From assembly GCF_020080835.1 (NCBI RefSeq), contig NC_058166.1, positions 4,154,001 to 4,218,000 on the forward strand: DNA of 64,000 nucleotides, given 5' to 3'. Position 1 is the first letter of the stretch; each line of letters opens with the position of its first letter. Positions 36,601-48,600 of this stretch are shown piece by piece. The notes beneath the pieces are model-generated. The model had not been told where the DNA came from and did not search any database. It worked only from the letters and a program-made list of their open reading frames with translations. Position numbers and translations under genes: made by a program. The stretch comes from Cotesia glomerata (Eukaryota; Arthropoda; Insecta; Hymenoptera; Braconidae).

Positions 36601-39600
36601 GCATTAATTACTGTGTGAACATTTATATTTGGTGCTATGTAACAATATGTTTTATGGCTGTTATAATTACTGAAATTACAAGATATGTAAAAATAGTGTA
36701 CAAGACGCGGAGATATCACTGGGTATAATCTAAGATTCTATTGAGTATAATCCAAATTCTGCAGGATACAATCTGGAATTATATCTAGTGAAATCTTGTT
36801 CGGTATAATCTGAGATTTTACTAGGGGAAATGGAAGATTACAATGAGTATAATCCAGATATCACTCAGTATAATCTGGATTATACTAATTACTATCTGAA
36901 ATTTCTTTTCACTACAGATGTCACTGAGTATAATCTGGAATGTTATCTAGTGTAATATTGTTCTTTCCGTGTACTTGACAATTTTTTGGATCTAACTTTT
37001 CTTGTAAAACGATTTTTAAACATTTTAAATTAAAACTTAAATTTCTTTATGCGCCCTTTTAGCTTTAGGCACTTAGTACTTACTTGAAAGCTAAAAGCGC
37101 AAGTCTTGAAATCCGCCCTTTTAGCAAAAGATGCTCAACTTTTTTTTACAGACTAGAGTTTAATTTGCGCGCACAAGCGCGAGCCTGAATATAGAGTTTG
37201 CAACACATATTTTTCATGTTAATTTTATTACAGGATCTTTATGTTTTAAACGATTTCAAAACAAATGGCAAACAAAAATTTTTTCAGTACACCATTCTAG
37301 CACGAGTCCGTAATTACCTGTAGCGATGCAACCTTTTACCTTTTCACACGCGATATATTCATTCATCGTTTTATTATCAATTATAATTGATACTGTCGAT
37401 TAAAATGAATATTCAAATAATTAACTACTGACATAATGAAATAATTGAAATTGACTTGCAAGGAGTTCCAATAATTCGGCTTTTAGCATAAGGTAAAAGC
37501 CCCAATATGATCATGTACCAGTATATGATCACTCCATGTATTTGTATACCTATATTTGTGAATAGAGTGATCATATACTGGTACGTGATCATCTATTGGG
37601 GCTTTTACCTTATAAGCTATTTATATTCAATAAAATGAAATACTTACGAAGACACTCAGTATACCCGTACTCAGAAATATCCCAGTGCCCGTCTGGCATG
37701 CATGTACGCCTTTGATCGCCTATCAGCACGAAGTCTTGATTGCATTCAAATGTAACTTTAGTACCAGGTATAAATAAGAAATTACTTTTACGTCCAAATC
37801 TTGGTGTCTCAAGTACTCCACAGGAAATAGCTATAAATAAATCCATTAATCATTGAAAGCTTCAAGACATTCAGATCAATAGCAATTTGCAGAAGATAAA
37901 TTTAGTGTCTTTAAGGAGGTTCGAGAAAATCTAATGTGAAAAATAAATTCCAACTTTGAGCTTTGAAATTAAGTATACGTATAAATAAATACGTTATTTA
38001 TCTAATCCCAAAAATTTAAAAAGATTCACCGTTTAGTAACTTAGATATTAAATTTCAAAGATCACATTTTTCATCTCCTTATACACGGGCTCTTATGGCG
38101 GACAAACTTTAGTCGAGACTTTAATTATTTTTTTCAATATTAACCTCCCAATTTTAACGAATAAAAAACTATACACAAGAAACTTGGATTATTGTAAAAT
38201 ATAAAAAAAATTTAATAATAATACATTACCGATATAATTTTTGAAATATTTAAAGTTTAATTTTATGTTTTTGACTGGTTTATCGTCAGCTATTTATTCG
38301 AATAAAGATTTGGCAACGCCGCGTCAACAGCTGAGAAAAAAGAAAAGGATAGAAATATAGATACAGAGAGATAAATATTTAACTCACACGCTCATGCACT
38401 TCTCTGTAATGGGTATAATCAAACGCGCTGTTGCCAAATCTGTTTATTTAATCCGGCAAGTAATAAATACGAGTCATTTTATTACTTTATTTTATTAAAT
38501 AAGTAAAAATCATCAATTTTTAAAATGTTTAAATTATTTTAAATTAAAATAAAGAATTTTGACGAATATTGGGAAGACTGAAAGTAAAAAAAAAATTTTA
38601 CATTATTATGACTCAACTTACGCTCGAACTTCCTTAAGAGAAAAATTTTTGAACCAAGAAAATAATTTTGAAAATTTTATTGTCTTAAGAAGGTTCGAGC
38701 GAATCTAATGTGAAAAATAAATTCCAACTTCGAGCTTTGAAATTAAGTATACGTATAAATAAATACGTTATTTATCTAATCCCAAAATTTTAAAAAGATT
38801 CACCGTTTAGTAACTTAGATATTAAATTTCAAAGATCACATTTTTCATCTCCTTATACACGGGCTCTTATGGCAGACAAACTTTAGTCGAGACTTTAATT
38901 ATTTTTTTCAATATTAACCTCCCAATTTTAACGAATAAAAAACTATATACAAGAAACTTGGATTATTGTAAAATATAAAAAAAATTTAATAATAATACAT
39001 TACCGATATAATTTTTGAAATATTTAAAGTTTAATTTTATGTTTTTGACTGGTTTATCGTCAGCTATTTATTCGAATAAAGATTTGGCAACGCCGCGTCA
39101 ACAGCTGAGAAAAAAGAAAAGGATAGAAATATAGATACAGAGAGATAAATATTTAACTCACACGCTCATGCACTTCTCTGTAATGGGTATAATCAAACGC
39201 GCTGTTGCCAAATCTGTTTATTTAATCCGGCAAGTAATAAATACGAGTCATTTTATTACTTTATTTTAATAAATAAGTAAAAATCATCAATTTTTAAATT
39301 GTTTAAATTATTTTAAATTAAAATAAAGAATTTTGACGAATATTGGGAAGACTGAAAGTAAAAAAAAAATTTTACATTATTATGACTCAACTTACGCTCG
39401 AACTTCCTTAAGAGAAAAATTTTTGAACCAAGAAAATAATTTTGAAAATTTTATTGTCTTAAGAAGGTTCGAGCGAATCTAATGTGAAAAATAAATTCCA
39501 ACTTCGAGCTTTGAAATTAAGTATACGGATAAATAAATACGTCATTTATATAATCCCAAAATTTTAAAAAGATTCACCGTTTAGTAACTTAGATATTAAA

Positions 39601-42600
39601 TTTCAAAGATCACATTTTTCATCTCCTTATACACGGGCTGTTATGGCGGACAAACTTTAGTCGAGACTTTAATTATTTTTTTCAATATTAATCTCCCAAT
39701 TTTAACGAATAAAAAACTATACATAAGAAACTTGGATTATTGTAAAATATAAAAAAAATTTAATAATAATACATTACCGATATAATTTTTGAAATATTTA
39801 AAGTTTAATTTTATGTTTTTGACTGGTTTATCGTCAGCTATTTATTCGAATAAAGATTTGACAACGTCGCGTCAACAGCTGAGAAAAAAGAAAAGGATAG
39901 AAATATAGATACAGAGAGAGAAATATTTAACTCACACACTCATGCACGTTTCTGTAATGAGTATAATCAAACGCGCTGTTGCCAAATCTGTTTATTCAAT
40001 TCGGCAAGTAATAAATACGAAATTCATTTTATTACTTTACTTTATTAAATAAGTAAAAATCATTAATTATTAAATTGTTCTAACTATTTTAAATTAGGAT
40101 AAAGAATTTTGACGAATTTTGGTAAGACTGAAAGTAAAAAAAAATTTAAACATTCTTTTGACTCATAAGTTACGCTCGAACCTCCTTAAATAATAATAAA
40201 ACTTACTACGTCCGGAATTGATCGCTTTGATTTGTGTCAAAGTATCATGATAATTTTTGGTGAAATGTGCAAGATCCCTATTAAGCGTCATAGCATAGTC
40301 ATACTGACATTGATAAGAGTCGCCGCATAATTCACGTGCGCGCTCTACATCGACTGATCTAAAAATACCAAGCACTTGCATTATATTACTCGGTATCTTA
40401 TTAATTACTGATAAGTTAATGAAAAATTAATTTGAAAGTCTAAATATACCGATTTGCAGGTAGAAAATCTTCAGGGCGGCGTCTCCACTCGGGAACAAAT
40501 GTGCGATTTGAAAAATAACTAGCAGTCCGTCCAAATTCACGTACGAACAATGAATTTCCTTTTAGAGGATCTATTTTATCTTCGAGGATCCAATTTATCG
40601 CAAAATCTTTATGTACCGTTTCAAAGTTATCTAAATTACCATACGGTACTTGTCGGCCGTCTGGTAATGTAAATTCATCCAGAATATCATTGCTCCAGTT
40701 TCCGAACAATCCACGCGTTTTGTTCTGTGAATTACAATCGTAAATAAATGATGAGTTAAATAAAAAATAAAAAAATTCTTACCATGTACGTCCAAGGTAA
40801 ATAAACACGAGCAGACATAAATCCCTGATTTTCAACAACTTCAATACCAACACCCGTATCAAACATAATTATAACTTCACTTTGGTTTAAAATATACGTT
40901 GGAGTGTAAACAACAACACCGTGGAAGTGTTGGAATTTTAACGAATGTCTGTCGAAATAAACACGCTTGCTATCAGCGAAAACATCCAGACGGTAACGCC
41001 ATTGTGCTACGGGTGGTCGTACACGTACTTCTATTGTCACAGTTTCATTACCTTTGGCTAAGAATAAATAAATAATAATTAGTGTAAAGGCTCTCAATAT
41101 TAAACAGATAAAATAAATATAACGCGCATTAATTTTCTAGTCATGTAAAAATTATAAATGTATAAGCTTAGTAGTTAGTGAGTTTTTTTTATTGATTATT
41201 GTTTATTTATTTATTCAATTTTTTAAAATAGAGCTTTAAAACTTAAAATTTATAAAAACAAAAATTCAATCACTGGTAAAGTGCCTCATAAAAAAATCAT
41301 TAAAAAAAACACACTCGCGCACAAATAAAATAACTTTATTTCAATTACATTAGGATAAAGGCTCCAAATATTGACCAGTTAAGATAAAATTAACATAAAT
41401 ACATTATTTGTAAATTTATTGGAAAAGTTTATGAGCTGAGAGTGTTTTCCTTTATTTTATAGTTTTATCTTACAAACTCTAATACTTTTGTTTGTAAAAT
41501 ACATAATAATAAATATTAAATTGTAATAATTAACGTTACAGCCGATTGCTCCGAATATTGACCATTACGCATTTAATATTGACCGCCTATGTTCAAAATA
41601 CTGACTAGTAGTACTATGCTTACTACCCATGCAGGAAACCCCCAGAGTTGACAAAGGGGCCAGGCTTGGGCCAGTACTGGGAAACCTAGCTTCGGCGTAC
41701 CTGTATTGGCCCATGCGTGGGCCAGGCTGTTTAACCCAGCCTCAGCCATGCCAATGATTACCCAACCTTGGGCCAAGACTGGCTAACTCAGCCTTGGCCA
41801 TTCATTGGCGACCCAAGCGTGGGCCAAGACTGGTTAACCCAGCCTCGGCCATGCCAATAATTATGCAAGCTTGTGCCAAGACTGGCTAACCTAGCCTTGG
41901 CGATTCATCGGTGACCCAAGCTTGGGCCAAGACTGGGCAACCACGCCTTGGTCGGCCCAATTATTACCCGAGCCTGGGCCAGAACTGGGTCACCCAGTCA
42001 CAGCCACAATGATTACCCAAGGGTTAGCCAAGATTGGGAAACCTACACTGAAAAAAAAAATTAACTTAATTCAAGAGAAAAATTCTTGAACCAAGAAAAT
42101 AACTTTGAAGAGTTTAATTGTCTTCAATCAAAACGAAAAATTCTTTAATTAAATAAAATTTACTTAAATCGAGAAAAATTTCTTAGTTTAAGAATTTTTC
42201 TACTCAAATCAAGAAGATGAAATTCTTAAAAATTATTTACTTGATTTAAGTAAATTTTTTTTTCTTTGTAGCCATGGGCGTTGAATGGCAACCAAGACTT
42301 GAGCCAGAATTGGGTAACCTAGCCTTAGCCATTCAATGGGAAATTCAAACTTAATAAATCATTAAGTAATAGAATTTTAAACAGTAAACATTTATTGTTT
42401 AACGAATATTTGCTAACAAATTCTAAAATTTAAAATTTATTATTTAACCAAGACAATTGCATATCGTCAAAATTGATGTAGTCTTAAAAAAGTTAAAATA
42501 TAATAATTTACAGTTGAATTTTTAATATTGATAATTTTAAACATGAAAATTTATCATAAGATATTAAAAATATACAGAACGATGTACAAAGTTTAAAGTA

Positions 42601-45600
42601 ATATAACAACTTGACTCTTTCATTTTTTTTAACTATAATAAACATTTGTAAAAAATAGTTAATTTTCATCGAAACACAATATTAAATAACATAAATTATA
42701 TAAATAATAAACCGTCACACTTCGTCACTATATAGATTTAGCTTATCAGAATAATAAGATGTGCATCAACTTATCGGTCGTACGGTGTAGGGGTTAGTTA
42801 TCGGTCTGGCAAGCGCGCGGCTCGGGTTCGAATCTCGATTAGAAGAACGGATACGATTTTCACACTTTATTTCTTATAATTAGCAACAGTTAGGTTTGAA
42901 TTTACTTTACTTACAAAATAAAATAAAAAAATAACATTCCAATAATTCTTTTTTATCATTTTTTATCAAATGGTATGGGCCAGACTTGAAAATTAACTAT
43001 GGCTCAGCCCTGGTAACCAGGCGTGGGCCAGTCCTGGTAACCAGGCTTGGCCCATCGTTATCATCCCAGACTTCAACCAGGACTGGGCCAAGCCTGGCTT
43101 ACAAGTTTTACATAGTTGAGCCAAGGCTGGGCCAAGCTAGGCCCCGTGGTACTTTCCTCTATGGGTAGACTTATAAATAACTTTTATTTTTAATCTACAA
43201 TAGCTTCGAAATTAGGTAATCTATTCACTGACTTGTTAATAATTGAAGTATTGTTGTGGTTCTGTATTCTGATACAATATCATCTTCAGTACTCATATTT
43301 AAATCAATGGCCGAAGCCATACTAATATTAGGTACATTCGATAATTTACAACACCAATTGTTGACTAGAGTATTATTTCAATGATTAACATAATTTTTCT
43401 AACAAAAATATTGATAATTAATCTTCGATAATTGTTTTGACAAATACTTTTTTATTGAATATGAAGAATTTATTTTTTTATAAATTGATCATTAATGTGT
43501 TTACCAAACTCGGCGAGGTTCTAATGACTAATTCTTCAAACTTTTTGACATTACGGCAACTTAAAATTTGATTATTTTTCTTTAATTACGACTGAAAACG
43601 AAAAAAATCAGCGTATTTAAGTCCTTAAAATCATAACGATTTTTTAAGTACCCCATTTTGCCCCCCCCCCTCCCCTAATTAAAAATTGATAATTACTAGG
43701 GCCAAAATGTTTGCTGGAATTTTAAAATAAATGGTTCAAATGTTTAATATTACGGCGAAAATATTGGTCTTATACGAAAATTTATAAAATAAAAGTTGTT
43801 CAAAATTTAATTTTATAGAAGAAGAAGAATTGCTTTTTACTCGTTCACCTTTCTCGGTTTTTACAAAGCTGATCTCCCCTCTTTCTCCTAGCATTTACGC
43901 TTTCCTTGCTCTTCTTCTATATTGGACCTCAGCAAGTCCCACCCAACACTTCCTCTGTTTTATATTGCGGCTGTGGACCGACTTGTGCTTTCTGTACCGT
44001 ATTTGCCCTGATCCTCACCTCTCAGGCTGTTGGAACAGTAACATGGGAAAACCACAGAGAAAACCCATGATAGTACAGTCAGAGCTGGGCTAAGTCTACA
44101 GTGATTGATAAGAAACTCTTCTTTATCGACCACTGGAGCATTAGGCCCCTCTCCTAGTGTGCAGAGATCCCTCGCGCTAATCACCGCCGACTAGAGTGGT
44201 CACCCATTCAAGTTGTTGCTTAAATAGGTGATCACCCAAGTCAGACGTGTGCCGCCCGGCTATCTCTGCCACTTTCAGAGGTTGGCAACGTAGCGCACAT
44301 ATTTTTAATTATAATCACTGAAAAATAGTGGTGCGTGCCGGGATCGAACCCGGGTCCCACTCTTTCGAAAAGCGGGCACCGAGCCGACTAGGCTATTGCC
44401 AGCCTCTAAAATTTAATTTTATATAAAAAAGCTTTTTTATGATTTTTTAAAAAAATATTTTCGTTGTAATTCCAAAATTAAGATTCATAAATAAAAGGTT
44501 CAAATTTTACGATAATTATTAATCTTACTTTTGAAATTACGGTGAAATTATTGATCCTAAGAAAAAAACACCAATTTATTTTTTAAGAATAATTAAAAAT
44601 TGATAATTGCATACTGAATGTAAAATTAAATTACTCGATTTTTTAAAATCAAATTATTATGCTGCCTGGTCAATATTCGATTCCTTTATCTTAATAATCT
44701 TATGATGTAACTCCAAATAATTCAACCACAGAATATTTTAATACCGAAAAAAAATTATGCTTAAATTTTTTTTTTAGGGTAATTTCTAAATAAATTTTTT
44801 ATAAAAATTTATTCTTTAGATTTTTCTCTTTGATATCAATCCACTTAAAAATTTTAATTATTCCTGAAATTTCAAATTAAATTTTATCTAAAAATATTTT
44901 TAATTTTTTTTATTAATTGATAATTCAAAAATAGCGCGGAGTATATAAAATATTTTTAATGTTTTTTTCATTTAAAAAAAAAGTATAATTAAAAATTGAT
45001 AATTAATATAAAATTAAATTACTAGATTTTTAAAATCAATTTATACTGCCTCATTAATATTTGGTTAAAATAATAAAAAATAAAAATGACAATAAAATTA
45101 GCCGTCACTTTACCATTTTTTAATTTTTTTAACAAACAAATTTATTCCAAAAAAATATTTTCAAAAAATTGAATTTATAATTTTTTTTAATTTCTACTTG
45201 TCAATTTTTTTTGTCATAATTTATTTGTTAAAAAAATTTTTAAATAAATAACTAAATTTTTATAAAATAAATTACCTGCAATTGAAGTCAATTGTGTCCC
45301 GCGGACTTCACCATAAAAATTATTACCAACTTGTTCGAAGCGTCCTTGTATATCTAATTTATCTTTTTCATTATTAACCCGTACAAGAACAAACTCTCCT
45401 TTCCCGTTAAATGTGTAGGCGACGTTGTCAAAGGTTACAATATGAGGATCACCAAAGACCGCAGCGACTGCAGGTGATTGATAGGCAATACAATCTTGAG
45501 ATGGTCTTCTCTCAAATCGCAATGTTTCACAGCCCACTGCTTGTTCTTCTTGCCACAGACAACAAGTGTACATAGGCACGACATCATGATACCAGTGTGA

Positions 45601-48600
45601 AAGACTTGGTACTTTGTTGGCTTCATTCCACGGTAAATATCCAAGATTATGAGAACGTTGTGGCTTAGATCCCCATTGCTGGTCATATGATAACATTAAG
45701 AATTCATTTTTGTCGTAACAACATTGCTGCTCTGAACCTTCTAAGCTGTTGGATTGAATTATATATCACGTTATTAATCCCATAAAAGCGTATAAAAACA
45801 ATTTTTTTTTACAATCAACTAGGGAATGCATAAAAGTAACAATTTGGTTCAAAAACGCAAAAAAAAATCTTTTTCAACATGAAAAAATAGTTAAAGTAGC
45901 TTCTAAGGACCTTAAAACGTCGAGATCTAACGAAAAATTGATTTTTGGAAGTGAGACTAAAAATTAACCAATCTCAATTTAAAAAAATTGTTAATTTGAA
46001 AAATTAGAATTTTAGAAAGATAACTTGAGAATTTTTTATTGAAAAAATTACTGACAAAAATTTTGACTTCAGTTGAAAATTAAAATTGTTGAAAATTTCA
46101 AACAAAATGATTTTTTAATGCAAAACTCTCCATTTATTTCAAAAGTAATTTTTTTTTTTGGGAAATTTTTTTTCGTTTAAGAAATAAAATATTTTATTTA
46201 ACTATATTGAGAGAAAAAAATTAATTAATTTGTTGAAAATTTTAGAGAATTTAAATTCTTCGCTGACAAAGTAAAAATTTTTTTTATAGTAATTTTCTGA
46301 TCGAAAAAAAAGGTAATTATATATGCAGAAGTGGGGCTCCACCTATTTTAGATAAAATTGAAATAAAATAAAAAATCGAAAAATAGATCTTTTTTTAAAT
46401 TGTTCTTCTTCACAGCGAATTTATGATAAAAATTTTGAAAATTAAAAATTTTAATGTTTTTTTGTTTTTTTTTTTTTTTTTTTTTTCATTTAAAAGTTAA
46501 AAAATTTACGATTTCAAAAATTTTCAAATAATGATATTCTAAATTTTTTTTTTATAATTTATTCTATTTTTATTGCTCTTTGAGAAAAAAAAAATATTTC
46601 AATTTCCAGAAAAATAGCATCGTCACCATTTCATTGCAAAACACCAAAAATCGTAAATTTTGAACTTAAAATAAAAAAAAAAAAAACATCAAAATATTTA
46701 ATTTTCATACTTTTTATCATTTCATCATAAATCCGCCGTGGAGAAGAACAATTTGCCAAAAAATATTCAATAAGATCAATTTTTCGACTTTTTACACTCA
46801 AAAATAGGTAGAGCCCCACTTCTGCATAATTACCAAAAATTGAAAATTTTAAGAAATTGGGATATGTTAATTTTCAATTTCACTTTTAAAAATTAATTAA
46901 AATAAAATTTTTAGCTTCTTCTGACAAAAATTGATAATTTCAAAAAATTGGGCTATAATAGTATTTTCAGTTTAATATCAAAAAATCATTTTTTTACTAA
47001 ATTTTGACGTTTGGAGGTTCTTAGAAGCTACTTTGACTATTTTTTTTACACATGTCCTTTTGGCTTTAGAAAATTTTTTTCTTATAGCCAAAAGGGCGTG
47101 TTAAAAATAAAATTTTTTTTTGCGTTTTTCAACCAGATTTTTACTCTTATACATTCCCTAGTTGATTAGAGAAAACAATTTTTTTCATTCGCCCTTTTGG
47201 CATTGGTAACACGATATTTTTTAATTAAAATATTTTATTATTTTAAAATTATTTATTATAAATTTACTTTGGTGTTCCTGTTTTAACGCAGTGTATTGCA
47301 CCGTAGTTATAGAAACATTCGGGGTTCGAATCTTTGTCGCAGTCCAAGTCTGGTAGAAAACGGCCTTTATCATAAAGAGCATGTTCTAATTTACAAGGAC
47401 ACAGAGAAACTTCAGCGGCAAAATTTTTCAGGTATCGATCATTTTTTATCCACTCATTACAGAGTTCTTGGGGCCATTTAGTGCCGTAAGCACGTTCCCA
47501 TTGAGGACCGAAATACCATGCCAGAGGAATTGGCTTACTCCATAATTGTCTGAAAAAAAATTAAATTCTCAAAAATAGTAACAGGAAGAAATATTAAATA
47601 AAAGTAATTAATACAAACAATAACATTTATTTATTTATTTTAATAGTTTTTAGATTAATTTCCTCATAAATTTATTGCAGGGGTATTAATGATGGAATTT
47701 AAATAAAATTTTGCTACGTGCTTTATTTTGTTGAATTATATCCAAAAATCGCACCGGATAAAAGTTATTTATATTTTATTTTCTAATCTAATTTCATAGA
47801 GAAGTTTAATATACCAGAAGAAACTTTAATGCGTTATTGATGTTGATTCAATAGTCAGAATTTTTCATGCTCATTATTTTTAATCCTACCGCTCGAGTTT
47901 CTTATAATAACTATCAGTCGCTGATATAAATATCGTAGGGAAATAAATAATTAGAAAACATTCTGGATTTAACTTTATAGATAATCAAATACGTAGTATA
48001 ATTAGCTTTTTCTTAAAAATGTCTAATTTAAAATCTTCAATATCCACAGATTCGGTAGAATCTGGCGCCAAGTTCCGTTCAAATCCGTTGTAAACGGAGC
48101 GCCAGACTACCGACTGTGTTTACTGTAAGCAGAACGGTATTTCGAGGTTGCAAAATTTTATTTAATTATATGGTTCTCCTTTTTCCAAAATGATATATTA
48201 TAAAAGTAATTTATACTTTATTTTACTGTTATTAATTAATTATAATCAATTATAACACTTAATTCGCTTAAAATTATTAAATTTTATCAGCACAAACTGT
48301 AGTAAGCCCAGAAATTTCGATCCTGACTTTTTTTCGATGGGGAATATCAGCGCCACAGACTAGATAAAATAAAAATGTGTAGTAATCCTTCCTATAGACA
48401 CGCAACTACAGTAAAAAGTGATTCATAGCTTGCATCTATGGCCGCCAGGGTGCACTGGAATTACATCTACATAAACTGTAGCTTCAAGATAGTTTGCAGT
48501 AAAAATGCAGTCAACACGAGATTTAAGTTGTTATCAATTGTAAATTTTCATTATAATTACAAAAAATACTAAAATCCGAACAAAAACAGTTTCACTGTAA

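Larger units (their letters stand above)
41623..43168. mobile_element. CTACCCAT-ended element with GGGCCAAG tandem repeats
   Basis: Ends CTACCCATGCAGGAAA and TTTCCTCTATGGGTAG are inverted. The flanks (41640-42040, 42270-42345, 42965-43150) are GC-rich tandem repeats of about 60 bp made of TTGGGCCAAGACTGG and AACCCAGCCTTGGCC-like, partly palindromic strings. The middle holds an AT-rich insertion (42044-42271) and a tRNA-like sequence. Open frames over it are repeat-derived. Confidence 0.8.
41351..44693. mobile_element. Composite element T (mesh intron 10)
   Basis: Left TAGGATAAAGGCTCCAAATA then TTGACCAG; right CTGGTCAATATTCGATTCCT then TTATCTTA, in inverted orientation. It encloses the GGGCCAAG repeat element (41623-43168) and the SINE (43818-44407). 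The ends recall the GGTAAAAGCC...TTGACA family. Confidence 0.6.

Noticed and set aside
41573..41776. Frame rich in Ala, Trp and Gly
   Set aside because: Translation of the GGGCCAAG tandem repeats.
43830..44184. Overlapping frames in GC-richer DNA
   Set aside because: They lie in the body of a SINE-like retroposon bounded by a 16-bp duplication.
45435..45686. Second minus-strand frame over mesh exon 10
   Set aside because: Alternative frame of a well-supported coding exon; it contains none of the AMOP or VWD motifs.
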